A DNA stretch of 54,762 nucleotides from Treponema sp. (GTDB lineage: Bacteria > Spirochaetota > Spirochaetia > Treponematales > Breznakiellaceae). The notes under the pieces were generated by a model that was given only the letters and a program-made list of their open reading frames with translations, had not been told where the DNA came from and did not search any database. Below, piece by piece: positions 23,324 to 32,461 of the stretch; position 1 is the first letter of the stretch; every line of letters begins with the position of its first letter. The position numbers and the translations under genes were made by a program. The stretch spans positions 1 through 54,762 of the forward strand of contig WRIB01000007.1 in the NCBI GenBank assembly GCA_009782955.1, in the 5' to 3' direction.

Positions 23324-24048
23324 CTATCCCCCGTAAAGGATCGTGCAATACCCAAAAGATATGCAGCTCCGTGACTTACAATTTCCGGAGTGTTTTGCAA
23401 TGAAGCAGCCAGCGGGCCTGCTATTTCATCTGCTCTTGCTTCACCCAATAACGGATAACGCCTTGCGAACATCAATATGCCCTGTTTTTCTTCAAATGAA
23501 AGGGCTCTTTTGGGAAGGATTGGTTCAATACCCGAAAGCCAGTTTGTCTTGTTCGATTGTTCGGGAATCTGAGACTGCCAGGTGTAGATAACAAGAGTTC
23601 CCGCCGCCCAATCTCCGGGCCTCCTGAAAGCTTTACTGACAGATGCGGTCAGAAATGCGATAATATACAGCCCGATATACCCGTCTACAAAACGGAGAAG
23701 GTTTCGTATAAACGAAGCGCCGGCACTGACCGGAGAACCGTCGTTTTGAACAACCCTAAGTCCTAAAATTCTCTTTCCCGGACTTTGTCCCCGAAAAAAA
23801 ATATCAAAAAAAACATGGTAAAACCAATCCAGAACAAAATATAAAAGCAAAAAAATCCAAAGGCCTCCGAACGGGTTCATTAAATAAAAGTAAATAATTA
23901 ATAAAATAAACATCACTATCCATTTAATGAATGTATCAATACTATAGGCACAAAAACGGGCGCATAAACCAGCCGGGTATAAAGTATATTCTATCCCTTC
24001 CGGAGTTTCGGAGCGGAAAGAGGTATCGTTCTGAACGGGACCTGTCAT
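23320..24048 (-). CDS. RDD family membrane protein
   Basis: A 242-aa protein with an RDD domain in residues about 15-150. The first helix carries the usual acidic residue (here S-I-D-T-F); G-Q-S-P-G-K-R-I-L-G-L-R-V-V lies between helices at about 88-101, and R-R-P-G-D-W-A-A-G-T near 145-154. RDD proteins are small membrane proteins, some acting as ion or solute transporters. The C-terminal 90 residues are soluble. It is the second gene of the MoxR operon with 4-nt overlaps. Confidence 0.85.
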   Translation of the reverse strand: MTGPVQNDTSFRSETPEGIEYTLYPAGLCARFCAYSIDTFIKWIVMFILLIIYFYLMNPFGGLWIFLLLYFVLDWFYHVFFDIFFRGQSPGKRILGLRVVQNDGSPVSAGASFIRNLLRFVDGYIGLYIIAFLTASVSKAFRRPGDWAAGTLVIYTWQSQIPEQSNKTNWLSGIEPILPKRALSFEEKQGILMFARRYPLLGEARADEIAGPLAASLQNTPEIVSHGAAYLLGIARSFTGDR

Positions 24049-24548
24049 TTAATAAATGCGCCGAAAATAGCTGAAATTATTACAATAAGAAAAATCAGGG
24101 CAATAAAGGCCAATCCAATGATCATTAAAACCCCGATAAAAGTCCACAGAGATTTATTGTTCTTAAATGCTTCTTCCAAATCTCTGTTATCACCGGTGAA
24201 TATGTAACTTTTTAAATATTTTCCAAACCGAAATAAAAAAAGTATCGGAAAAAAGTAAATAGACAGAAGCAGAATATAAAAAAAAGCCATACCCGGACCT
24301 ATAGCCCTGAAAGGGGCAAATTCCGGAGTATCCGGCATCATATTCCTTATTCCAAAAGCAAATATAAGTATTGATAAAATAGAAAGGCCAAGACTGATAA
24401 AACTGCAAATTCCGATAAAACGAAGCCATGGAGAAGCCTTTTTCAGATAAAAAACCATATTCTCCGTTAAAACCCTGTCAGTCAGTGGGTTAACAGCGCC
24501 GGCTTCTGTTTGAGGGCTTTCGTAGGGGTTTCCAGTGTTATCTGACAT
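24045..24548 (-). CDS. DUF5362-like membrane protein, first gene of MoxR operon
   Basis: A 167-aa protein with a polar N-terminus (about 1-35) and three or four hydrophobic segments (about 42-70, 80-110, 140-165). It looks like small membrane proteins annotated DUF5362, though I am not sure. A strong AGGAGG ribosome site precedes the ATG by about 8 nt. It overlaps the RDD gene by 4 nt and opens the operon. Confidence 0.6.
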   Translation of the reverse strand: MSDNTGNPYESPQTEAGAVNPLTDRVLTENMVFYLKKASPWLRFIGICSFISLGLSILSILIFAFGIRNMMPDTPEFAPFRAIGPGMAFFYILLLSIYFFPILFLFRFGKYLKSYIFTGDNRDLEEAFKNNKSLWTFIGVLMIIGLAFIALIFLIVIISAIFGAFIK

Positions 24549-24636
24549 TAATACGCCTCCTATTGAGTGTATTATAGTATATTTCCTTGTTATAATATAA
24601 TCTATGTTTAATAAATTAAATAGCAGGAGGCAAAAA
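24549..24636. promoter_or_regulatory. divergent promoter region, MoxR operon / MBL-fold gene
   Basis: Between the two divergent starts, TATAAT occurs on the minus strand (24576-24571) and on the plus strand (24591-24596 and 24596-24601). The -35 regions are poor on both sides. Leaders of about 16 nt (minus) and 30-40 nt (plus) would include the AGGAGG ribosome sites. Confidence 0.4.
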
Positions 24637-25491
24637 ATGAAAAAAGAAATGATTTTTGGGGTTCTGTTAAGCGTAATGACAGTTGGAACTTTTGCTCAGG
24701 AAAACAACAAGGTTTTTTCCTGTAAAGTCGGGACTTTTGAAGTTTTTATGTTCGTTGAAAGCCAACGCAAAGGAAATGCGGGGATTCTTGTTGGCGCCGA
24801 CGAAGCCACACTAAAGCGTCATATTCCGGTATTTGGTTTTTTCCATTCTACCAATATGTTTCTTATTAAGGGAAATGGTCAGAATATTTTGATCGACACC
24901 GCATTCGGCGGTGCAGCGTTTGAGAGCATGAAAGCATTGGGGGTGGAACCGGATCAGATTGATGCAGTTCTTATTACTCATCTTCATGGTGATCATATTG
25001 GCGGTCTGGTAAAAGACGGTCAGGCTGTCTTTCCGAAGGCTGCAATATATCTTTCCCGGCTGGAACATGACCACTTTACCAAAACCAATCCGAATCAGGG
25101 AGCGGTTGCCGCTCTGGCTGCTTATGGTTCCCGTGTACAAACTTTTGAACCCGGTGAATTGGGCGGGAATCTGACAGAACTCCTTCCCGGAATTACCCCA
25201 ATTGCCAATTATGGACATACTCCGGGGCATACCGTATTTTTGGTGGAAAACAACGGAGAAAAGTTTTTAATAATCGGAGACCTTCTGCATGTAGCGGTTG
25301 TTCAGTTTCCCGTTCCGGATATTTCCGCAACCTATGACATGGATCAAAAGACAGCAGCAACAGTACGCAGGCAGATTCTGGACTACGCGGCAAAGAATAA
25401 AATTCTCATTGGCGGTATGCACATAGTCTATCCTGGTACGGGCATGGTGGAAGCCGACGGAAGTGGATTTAAGTTCGTACCATCAAAGTAA
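24637..25491 (+). CDS. exported MBL-fold metallohydrolase
   Basis: A 284-aa metallo-beta-lactamase-fold hydrolase with a signal peptide (about 1-20, cleaved after T-F-A-Q). The metal motif T-H-L-H-G-D-H-I-G-G is at about 111-120, later ligands include the H of Y-G-H-T-P-G-H (about 189-195) and D of I-I-G-D-L. The layout resembles lactonase-like and N-acyl homoserine lactone hydrolases, but the periplasmic location and unknown substrate make that only a possibility. ATG 24637 has AGGAGG 6 nt upstream; an ATG at 24604 lacks one. Confidence 0.82.
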   Translation: MKKEMIFGVLLSVMTVGTFAQENNKVFSCKVGTFEVFMFVESQRKGNAGILVGADEATLKRHIPVFGFFHSTNMFLIKGNGQNILIDTAFGGAAFESMKALGVEPDQIDAVLITHLHGDHIGGLVKDGQAVFPKAAIYLSRLEHDHFTKTNPNQGAVAALAAYGSRVQTFEPGELGGNLTELLPGITPIANYGHTPGHTVFLVENNGEKFLIIGDLLHVAVVQFPVPDISATYDMDQKTAATVRRQILDYAAKNKILIGGMHIVYPGTGMVEADGSGFKFVPSK

Positions 25492-25508
25492 ATAAAAATA
25501 ATGAGGCT

Positions 25509-25528
25509 CCCCGCGGCTTGCCGCGGGG
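25509..25528 (+). terminator. GC-rich hairpin after the MBL-fold gene
   Basis: CCCCGCGGC / GCCGCGGGG form a 9-bp stem with a TT loop, 18 nt past the stop codon. There is no T-tract. The same 14-base core occurs in the terminator at 33560-33605. Confidence 0.45.
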
Positions 25529-25554
25529 TATTAAACCAGACTTTCGAATAAAAA

Positions 25555-25584
25555 AATGCTGGGTGGCAAAAGCTACCCAGCATT
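25555..25584 (-). terminator. intrinsic terminator of the 254-aa outer-membrane gene
   Basis: A 13-bp stem with one G-T pair and a 4-nt loop, followed on the minus strand by TTTTTATT, 20 nt past the stop codon. Confidence 0.78.
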
Positions 25585-25604
25585 AACGGTAGAACTACTG
25601 TATA

Positions 25605-26369
25605 TTAAAACCGGTAACCAAAAGACAGGGTTACACGCGGGCCTCCAATGAATATATAGTTTTCGACCATTTTAAAAGCATCATTAAACCCGACAATAGC
25701 ATCTTCATCTATATTATCTCCGATGCCTTTTGCCAGTTGTTTCGGTATGGTATCACCCATACCGATTCCTCCGTAATATCCAATGGCAGGTTCAATGGTA
25801 AATCCGCCGTTTTTACCGAAACTTATTCTCCATCCCAGTTTTGCGCCGAATTTAAAATAATTTCTTGATGCAGTAACTGAAACAGATCTGATCTCTTTTT
25901 GGCCGTAACCGTCTACAACGGCTTCGCCCGAGAATGACGTTGAAAGATTTGCATAACCCAGCATACCGTCTATAAAGAATGTTTCTCCGCCGGGATAAAA
26001 ACGAACATGCCCTTCTATGGAAAAAGAAGTAATATTTATTCCAAGAGAAGCTTTGGCGTTTATTAATAAATCTGTATCATAACCATCTTCTACAATTCCC
26101 AGATCGCCTCTTAAATAAGCGAATCTTCCTGCTATGCTTAGCTTTGGAAGAATTTGCCGTTCATATTGTGCTCCAATGCCGAAACCGCTGCTGCTTGGAC
26201 CGTCTTCGTCTATATATTTACCAATTTGTCCGATGGCTACACCGACAAGTGTCGGGCCGAGATCTACAGTAATTGTGTTCTTTGACATGGATCCAAAATC
26301 TGTTTGTGCAAAAACTCCGCCTGTAACAAGTGCTACAAGAACCAACAATACAAATCCTTTCTTTGCCAT
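25605..26369 (-). CDS. predicted outer-membrane beta-barrel protein
   Basis: A 254-aa protein with a signal peptide (about 1-21, cleaved after V-F-A-Q), Gly- and aromatic-rich beta-strand segments in the pattern of an eight- to ten-stranded barrel, and a C-terminus V-T-L-S-F-G-Y-R-F ending in Phe. The exact family is not recognised. It has its own strong promoter and terminator, so it is a single-gene unit. ATG is preceded by AAGGAG. Confidence 0.72.
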   Translation of the reverse strand: MAKKGFVLLVLVALVTGGVFAQTDFGSMSKNTITVDLGPTLVGVAIGQIGKYIDEDGPSSSGFGIGAQYERQILPKLSIAGRFAYLRGDLGIVEDGYDTDLLINAKASLGINITSFSIEGHVRFYPGGETFFIDGMLGYANLSTSFSGEAVVDGYGQKEIRSVSVTASRNYFKFGAKLGWRISFGKNGGFTIEPAIGYYGGIGMGDTIPKQLAKGIGDNIDEDAIVGFNDAFKMVENYIFIGGPRVTLSFGYRF

Positions 26370-26421
26370 TAAATACTCCTTAATCTAAGCAAGATCTTTT
26401 TCCGGTTAAATACCCAACTAA

Positions 26422-26450
26422 AATATATAGATACATTATTAAAAAGTCAA
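26422..26450 (-). promoter_or_regulatory. promoter of the 254-aa outer-membrane gene
   Basis: On the minus strand: TTGACT (26450-26445), a 17-nt spacer and TATATT (26427-26422), giving a leader of about 45 nt before ATG 26369. Confidence 0.7.
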
Positions 26451-26461
26451 TGTTTCGTGTT

Positions 26462-27475
26462 TTAGTGACTTGAATATTTTTTCCAGTCGGAAGGGGCAAT
26501 ACCTGTTTTATGTTTAAAGAGCCGGGAAAAATAGTACTGGTCTTCAAAGCCCATACGCCAGGCTGCTTCTTTAACGGAAATGTTTTCTTCGCTGAGAATT
26601 TCTTCAGCTTTGTGGATCTTAAGCTGGATAAAATATTGGTACGGAGTCATTGAACTGAATTGTTTAAAAACCTCATTTAGACGGGAGGTACTGATCCCGA
26701 TTTGGGAAGCGATACCTGGTATGTTAATATCTCCATAGATATTTTTTTCCATAAGAAATTTGGCTTTTTCTACAATCTGCTGATAGAAATCCGGTTGTTC
26801 CTGACGTCTGGAAAGCGAGAGTATTTCGGTAATGATGGTAAGGACAGCGGAACAGGCCTTCATCTGGTAAAGCGGTTTTTGAGATTTTACCTCATCAAAG
26901 ATTTTTTTAAATATCGAGGTAAAGTAATCGTAGTGGCCAATATTAAAAAAAAGCCGGTCTTCCGAAAGGAGTCCTTGTTTGACAAGCTTGTTAAAAAAAG
27001 ATCCTTTAAAGCCTACCCAATATTCCTGCCAGCCGATTTCTTTTTTTGGATAGTAAAAATGTTTAAGCCCGGGAAGAATTAAAAACATTGAGCCGGGGAC
27101 AACGTCCCAGATTTTGCCCGGGGCGGAAAAGATTCCTTCTCCTTCTGTTACATAAATAATTTGATATTCCGGAAGTATCCTTCCTTCAGCAACGGGACGG
27201 AACGGAGCAGGATGCTTTTCCTTTTCAGGCGGATAAACCGTACCCGGAGTTATATTTTGGCTGCCGGCGGTGGTACAAACCATGCCTAGCCTTTCATCTT
27301 CCTTGCTGTATGGTAGATAATGCCAAAACCCCCAGTCTCTTTCGCCCATACTGGCATTTTCTGACTGCCCGGTTTTCTCCATAGTAAAATAGTATTGCAT
27401 GTTTTGTCCATCCCCGCAAGAGAAAAGTCCATGAAAGTTATTTGTTTTTTCCATGTGATTAAGAGAATTGTCCAT
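26462..27475 (-). CDS. AraC family transcriptional regulator (sugar locus)
   Basis: A 337-aa regulator. An N-terminal cupin-like sensor (about 45-200, with a Y-V-T-E-G-E-G-I-F-S-A-P-G strand) precedes a C-terminal double helix-turn-helix (about 235-335). The latter has the family patterns S-Q-I-G-I-S-T-S-R-L-N-E-V-F-K and A-A-W-R-M-G-F-E-D-Q-Y-Y-F-S-R-L-F-K. It is divergent from the rhamnose locus with 35 nt between starts and so likely controls it, probably activating on a sugar signal (inference). Several Met codons in the first 45 residues make the start uncertain. Confidence 0.85.
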   Translation of the reverse strand: MDNSLNHMEKTNNFHGLFSCGDGQNMQYYFTMEKTGQSENASMGERDWGFWHYLPYSKEDERLGMVCTTAGSQNITPGTVYPPEKEKHPAPFRPVAEGRILPEYQIIYVTEGEGIFSAPGKIWDVVPGSMFLILPGLKHFYYPKKEIGWQEYWVGFKGSFFNKLVKQGLLSEDRLFFNIGHYDYFTSIFKKIFDEVKSQKPLYQMKACSAVLTIITEILSLSRRQEQPDFYQQIVEKAKFLMEKNIYGDINIPGIASQIGISTSRLNEVFKQFSSMTPYQYFIQLKIHKAEEILSEENISVKEAAWRMGFEDQYYFSRLFKHKTGIAPSDWKKYSSH

Positions 27476-27510
27476 TTACAAAAATTGAATTTCTGTTAGA
27501 AAATAAAATT

Positions 27511-28932
27511 ATGTTACAATGCAGGATTGGTTTATTTGGAATTGGACTGGATACCTATTGGGGTCAGTTCGAAGGCCTGTTGGACAGGCTTAAAGGCTAT
27601 CAGAAGATCATCGCTGGTAAGCTTGGAAAAACCGGACTGGAAGTAATTGATGCCGGCATGGTAGACAATCCCGACAAAGCCAGAGAAGCAGCAGCTCTTT
27701 TTTCAGAAAAAAAAGTAGAGGCAATTTTTCTCTATATATCAACCTATGCGCTTTCCCACACTGTTCTTCCGGTAGCCCAAAACCTTAAAGTCCCGGTAAT
27801 TGTTTTAAATCTTCAGCCTGTTCCGGCTATCGATTACGACAGTTTTAACGCATTGGGAGACCGGGGAAAGATGACCGGTGAATGGCTTGCCCATTGCCAG
27901 GCCTGTTGTGTGCCGGAAATTGCCAATGTGTTTAATAATGCAGATCTAAAATATGACATAGTAACCGGCTGGCTCCGGGACGAAGAAGCCTGGAAAGATA
28001 TTGATGAATGGTGTACAGCCATTCAAACAAGGGCCAGGTTACGCGATACACGAATCGGCATTTTAGGACACTATTACTGCGGAATGCTTGATGTTTATAC
28101 CGATGTAACCCGACTTGCTGCCGTTTTTGGAAGCCACTTTGAACTCCTGGAAATTGATGAACTAAAAGCCTTACGGGATGGAATAAACGTACAGCAAATC
28201 AAGGAAAAGCGGCAGCAATTTGAAAAAGAATTTGCTGTTTCTTCTGAATGTGAAGAAGCTGAACTGGATAGAGCGGCTCTGACTTCCTGTGCGTTGGATG
28301 TACTTGTTGATAAAAAACGGATTGGAGCCATGGCTTATTATTATGAAGGCTGGGCGGGTAATGATCATGAAAATATCGTCAGTTCGGTGATTGCAGGCAA
28401 CACCCTCCTTACTGCTCATGAAGTGCCTGTAGCCGGTGAATGTGAAGTAAAAAATGTTGTGGCTATGAAGATTATGGACATTATGGGAGTCGGCGGTTCT
28501 TTTTCCGAATTCTATGCAATGGATTTTAACGATGATGTGGTGCTTTGGGGTCACGATGGCCCGGCTCATGCAGCTATTGCAGAAGGAAAAGTTGCTTTGG
28601 TTCCTCTGCCCGTTTACCACGGTAAACCGGGGAAGGGTCTTTCAATTCAAATGAGTGTAAAGAATGGGCCTGTAACTTTATTGGCAGTTGTCCAGGGATC
28701 GGATGGTTCGACTTTTTTTCTCTGTGCCGAAGGTCAGTCGGTACCGGGACCGGTACTGCAGATTGGAAATACCAACAGCCGGTATCGCTTTGATATTGGG
28801 GCAAAGGAATTTGTAAACCGCTGGTCCAAAGCCGGCCCTGCTCATCACAGTGCCATTGGCGTTGGACATCTGGCAGATAAACTGGAAAAGCTTGGAAAAC
28901 TGCTGGGGATTCCTGTAATGCGGATTTGTTAA
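27511..28932 (+). CDS. L-fucose/L-arabinose isomerase family protein
   Basis: A 473-aa protein of the fucose/arabinose isomerase fold. The N-terminal domain (about 1-170) is a sugar-isomerase Rossmann-like region starting R-I-G-L-F-G-I-G-L-D-T-Y-W. A central part follows with E in D-E-L and M-A-Y-Y-Y-E-G-W, and a C-terminal catalytic-like domain has G-H-D-G-P-A-H (about 350-356) and a late H-H. It probably interconverts an aldose and ketose; the substrate is unknown, although its place at the head of a rhamnose locus suggests a deoxy sugar. The ABC ATPase gene follows after 11 nt. Confidence 0.75.
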   Translation: MLQCRIGLFGIGLDTYWGQFEGLLDRLKGYQKIIAGKLGKTGLEVIDAGMVDNPDKAREAAALFSEKKVEAIFLYISTYALSHTVLPVAQNLKVPVIVLNLQPVPAIDYDSFNALGDRGKMTGEWLAHCQACCVPEIANVFNNADLKYDIVTGWLRDEEAWKDIDEWCTAIQTRARLRDTRIGILGHYYCGMLDVYTDVTRLAAVFGSHFELLEIDELKALRDGINVQQIKEKRQQFEKEFAVSSECEEAELDRAALTSCALDVLVDKKRIGAMAYYYEGWAGNDHENIVSSVIAGNTLLTAHEVPVAGECEVKNVVAMKIMDIMGVGGSFSEFYAMDFNDDVVLWGHDGPAHAAIAEGKVALVPLPVYHGKPGKGLSIQMSVKNGPVTLLAVVQGSDGSTFFLCAEGQSVPGPVLQIGNTNSRYRFDIGAKEFVNRWSKAGPAHHSAIGVGHLADKLEKLGKLLGIPVMRIC

Positions 28933-28943
28933 AGAGGTAATGC

Positions 28944-30434
28944 GTGGCAAATTTTGTTCTTGAACTAAAGAATATATCAAAGACCTTTCCGGGTGTTAAG
29001 GCTTTAAGCGATGTTCATTACGAATTAAAACCCGGAGAAATACATGCATTGATGGGCGAAAACGGCGCAGGTAAATCAACATTTATAAAAATCATTACCG
29101 GCGTTTACAGCCCGGACAGCGGAGAAATTCTTATAGACGGAAAAAAAGTACATATAACGGCGCCGCTGGATGCTCAGGCTTTAGGGATTGCCGCTATTTA
29201 TCAGCACGTTACCTGTTTTCCCGATCTTTCTGTGGCGGAAAATATTTTTATGGGTCATGAACAAACCACTTCTGCCGTAAAGCGCATTGATTGGAAGACG
29301 ATGAACAGAAAAGCCCAGGAATTGCTGGACCAACTGGACGCAAGTTTTGATGCGCGTACCATTATGGGATCCCTGTCAGTTGCCCGGCAGCAGATTGTGG
29401 AAATAGCAAAAGCACTTTCGGTTAATGCACGGATAATCATTATGGATGAACCTACGGCAGCCCTTTCCGCACGGGAATGTGAAGACCTCTATAGAATTAC
29501 CAAGGGGCTTAAGGCAAAGGGGAACTCTGTAATTTTTATTTCCCACCGCTTTGAGGATATGTACAATCTTGCTGATCGGGTAACGGTATTTCGTGACGGC
29601 AATTATGTAAATACCTGGAATGTTTCCGAAGTGGACGATCACAAAATGGTGGTTGCCATGGTGGGCCGGGAAATCAACCAGTTTTTTCCCAAAAGGAACA
29701 CTGTACCGGGAGAAGAAATCTTCCGGGTAGAAGCTTTGTCTCGGACCGGTTTTTTTAGGGATGTGAATTTTTCTGTAAGAAAAGGAGAGATCCTCGCCCT
29801 GACAGGACTGGTAGGAGCAGGCCGGACCGAAGTATGCGAGGCAATTTTTGGTATTTGCCCTTACGATTCGGGAACAATTACGCTGGACGGAAAACCGCTT
29901 GATCACCTTACACCATCGGAAACGCTGGACAGGGGTATTGGTTATTTGCCGGAAGACCGCCTTAAACAAGGCCTGGTACTCCGGTGGGAAATTTCCAAAA
30001 ACATTACACTGCCGGCACTCGAACGTTTCCTGAATTATTACTTAATAAATCACAGGCAGGAAAATGAAACAGCCCGGGATTTGTCGGAAAAACTGGGAGT
30101 AAAAGCACAATCTGTCCACGATAAAGTGTCTACGCTTTCCGGCGGAAACCAGCAAAAGGTAATTGTAGCAAAGCTCCTTACTTCAGACATGAAGATTATT
30201 ATTATGGATGAACCTACAAAGGGTGTTGACGTAGGAGCAAAGACGGCAATTTATACAATCATGAATGATCTTGTTGATGCAGGGTACGGCATTGTTATGG
30301 TGTCTTCGGAAATGCCTGAAGTTTTGGGAATGAGCGACCGTATTGTGGTAATGCGGGACGGTAAAGTATCGGCTGCCTTTGAAACAAAGGGAACCACCCA
30401 GGAACAGATTCTTCGTGCGGCCATACGGGAGTAG
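28944..30434 (+). CDS. sugar ABC transporter ATPase (rhamnose/ribose type)
   Basis: A 496-aa duplicated ABC ATPase of the RbsA/XylG/RhaT type. The first half has Walker A G-E-N-G-A-G-K-S-T (about 38-46), a degenerate signature L-S-V-A-R-Q-Q and Walker B I-I-I-M-D-E-P-T. The second half has a degenerate Walker A (G-L-V-G-A-G-R-T-E) and a full signature L-S-G-G-N-Q-Q-K with M-D-E-P-T-K-G-V-D-V-G-A. This asymmetry is normal in the family. The start is GTG with AGAGGT 5-6 nt upstream. It energises the two permeases encoded next. Confidence 0.92.
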   Translation: MANFVLELKNISKTFPGVKALSDVHYELKPGEIHALMGENGAGKSTFIKIITGVYSPDSGEILIDGKKVHITAPLDAQALGIAAIYQHVTCFPDLSVAENIFMGHEQTTSAVKRIDWKTMNRKAQELLDQLDASFDARTIMGSLSVARQQIVEIAKALSVNARIIIMDEPTAALSARECEDLYRITKGLKAKGNSVIFISHRFEDMYNLADRVTVFRDGNYVNTWNVSEVDDHKMVVAMVGREINQFFPKRNTVPGEEIFRVEALSRTGFFRDVNFSVRKGEILALTGLVGAGRTEVCEAIFGICPYDSGTITLDGKPLDHLTPSETLDRGIGYLPEDRLKQGLVLRWEISKNITLPALERFLNYYLINHRQENETARDLSEKLGVKAQSVHDKVSTLSGGNQQKVIVAKLLTSDMKIIIMDEPTKGVDVGAKTAIYTIMNDLVDAGYGIVMVSSEMPEVLGMSDRIVVMRDGKVSAAFETKGTTQEQILRAAIRE

Positions 30435-30436
30435 TT

Positions 30437-31426
30437 ATGTTGTTAAAGAAGATTTCATCCGGTGAAAAATTCAGGGATTTGGGACTGGTCTTTTTTATTA
30501 TTCTGGTGAGTATAATCATCCAGTTCCGTAATCATGAATTCCTTACTCCCGGTAATATCAACAATATTCTTACCAATACGGCGATACTCAGCATTCTTTC
30601 GGTAGGAATGATGATGGTTCTTTTAACGGGCGGTATCGATCTTTCCGTTGGGGCAACCATTGCATTTTCCGGTATGGTAACGGCTTTAACGGTAAGGGAA
30701 AAAATTCCTTTGCCGGTGCCGCTTCTTATTGCGGAAAGTATTGCCGTTGGCGCTGTTTTGGGATTTATCATCGGAACCCTGGTTGCCCGGTTTTCCATTC
30801 TGCCGATTATTGCCAGCCTTGGAATGATGAACGTAATTCGTGGATTTACCTATCTGGTCAGTAAGGGCGCCTGGGTCAGCGCATACCAAATGAGTCCTGA
30901 ATTTAAAGCGTTGGGTACAGGAAAAATCTTCGGTGTAAACAACCTTATAGTTTTTGCAATTGTTATCTACATTGCTTTCTATTACTTTATCAATTTTACC
31001 AGAACCGGCCGCCGTATTTATGCCGTTGGTTCAAATCCCGAAGCGGCGGAAGTAATTGGTCTTCCGCGAAAACAGATTGTTACTCTTGTTTATGTTTTAA
31101 TGGGCGCTCTGTCGGGTTTGGCAGGCGTTCTCTGGGTAAGCAAGTTTGCTTCTGCACAGGGAGATACCGCAGTTGGTTATGAATTAAACGTAATTGCTTC
31201 CTGTGTACTTGGCGGTGTAAGCGTGTCGGGAGGCCGGGGAAAAGTTTCGGGCCTTATCCTGGGTGTAATTCTTTTTGGAATACTGGCCAATGCGCTGCCC
31301 TTAATAAGAGTATCACCGTTCTGGCAGCAGGCAATTCAGGGGTTTGTAATTTTGGCGGCAATTATTACCAATGTAATGATTAAGCGGAACAATGACCGGC
31401 TTACCCTGCGGAAACGGGCCATATAG
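30437..31426 (+). CDS. sugar ABC transporter permease (first)
   Basis: A 329-aa permease of the RbsC family with eight or more membrane helices. Conserved parts include L-T-G-G-I-D-L-S-V-G-A (about 63-73), G-R-R-I-Y-A-V-G-S-N-P-E-A-A (about 191-204) and a late C-V-L-G-G-V-S-V-S-G-G-R-G (about 255-267). It begins 2 nt after the ATPase stop. Together with the second permease it should form the heterodimeric membrane channel of the importer. Confidence 0.9.
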   Translation: MLLKKISSGEKFRDLGLVFFIILVSIIIQFRNHEFLTPGNINNILTNTAILSILSVGMMMVLLTGGIDLSVGATIAFSGMVTALTVREKIPLPVPLLIAESIAVGAVLGFIIGTLVARFSILPIIASLGMMNVIRGFTYLVSKGAWVSAYQMSPEFKALGTGKIFGVNNLIVFAIVIYIAFYYFINFTRTGRRIYAVGSNPEAAEVIGLPRKQIVTLVYVLMGALSGLAGVLWVSKFASAQGDTAVGYELNVIASCVLGGVSVSGGRGKVSGLILGVILFGILANALPLIRVSPFWQQAIQGFVILAAIITNVMIKRNNDRLTLRKRAI

Positions 31427-31435
31427 GAGCGGAAC

Positions 31436-32422
31436 ATGAGCAAAATTATCAGCGCTACATCAAACTGGAATGCCCGGAAGTTTTTCTTTCAGTGGGAATG
31501 GCTATTGGTGGCGATTTTTATTGTGATTCACCTGATTAACAGTTTAATTTCCCCCTGGTATTTTAATGTTAACACATTTCTGACAGCTCCCATGAGTTTT
31601 TTGGACAAGGCGTTTATCGTTCTTCCCATGATGCTGGTGATTATTCTGGGTAATATTGATATTTCTGTCGCATCCATTGTGGCTCTTACTTCTGTACTGA
31701 TGGCGGTGATCTTTAATGCGGGAGTTCCGATGTCTCTGGCTCTTGTTTTGGCCCTTTTTATAGGGACAATGCTGGGCGGAATAAACGGACTTTTGCTTGT
31801 TAAATTCAAAGAACTTCCTGCAATGATAGTAACGTTGGCGACGATGACGATTTATCGCGGTGTTGCATACGTGATTATGGAAGACAGGGCAGCCGGAGGA
31901 TTTCCTTCCTGGTTTTCCTTTTTTGCGTGGGGTCATGTAGGGCCCTTCCCCTTTATCATGCTTGTTTTCGCTGCCGCGGCTGTTGCTTTTGGTATCCTGC
32001 TTCACAAAACAGGGTTTGGGCGAATTATCTACGGCATGGGAAGTAATCTAACCGCTTGCAAATATTCCGGAATAAAAACCGATCGTGTACTTCTTATTGT
32101 AGGTCTCCTTACAGGATTGATGTCTGCGGTGTGTGCTATTTTTCTTACTTCCCGGATGGGAAGTACAAGGCCCAATGTAGCTCTGGGTTATGAACTGGAT
32201 GTTATCGCCATGGTGGTTCTTGGCGGAGTCAGCACTTCCGGAGGTACAGGCCGTATAGCCGGGCCTCTTCTTGCGGTTTTTATTATAGGGTTTCTTAATT
32301 ACGGCCTGGGACTGATCAATGTTTCCGCCCAGGTGCTGCTTATTATATTGGGTCTTCTTTTGGTTCTTTCGGTTCTGGCAATGAATCTAAGAACTACCAA
32401 ACGGGTAAAAAAATCTGCATAG
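31436..32422 (+). CDS. sugar ABC transporter permease (second)
   Basis: A 328-aa RbsC-type permease, diverged from the first. It shows L-G-N-I-D-I-S-V-A-S-I-V (about 70-81), I-Y-G-M-G-S-N-L-T-A-C (about 197-207) and A-M-V-V-L-G-G-V-S-T-S-G-G-T-G-R (about 257-272). Two different permeases plus one duplicated ATPase match the rhamnose transporter arrangement described in rhizobia. It starts 9 nt after the first permease with GGAGCGG upstream. Confidence 0.9.
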   Translation: MSKIISATSNWNARKFFFQWEWLLVAIFIVIHLINSLISPWYFNVNTFLTAPMSFLDKAFIVLPMMLVIILGNIDISVASIVALTSVLMAVIFNAGVPMSLALVLALFIGTMLGGINGLLLVKFKELPAMIVTLATMTIYRGVAYVIMEDRAAGGFPSWFSFFAWGHVGPFPFIMLVFAAAAVAFGILLHKTGFGRIIYGMGSNLTACKYSGIKTDRVLLIVGLLTGLMSAVCAIFLTSRMGSTRPNVALGYELDVIAMVVLGGVSTSGGTGRIAGPLLAVFIIGFLNYGLGLINVSAQVLLIILGLLLVLSVLAMNLRTTKRVKKSA

Positions 32423-32461
32423 GCGGATTTTAAATATAACAAGTTTTATCAGGAGGAAAAG

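Noticed and set aside
29376..29969. 197-codon open frame on the minus strand within the ABC ATPase gene
   Set aside because: Antisense to a clear duplicated ABC ATPase; no coding signature of its own.
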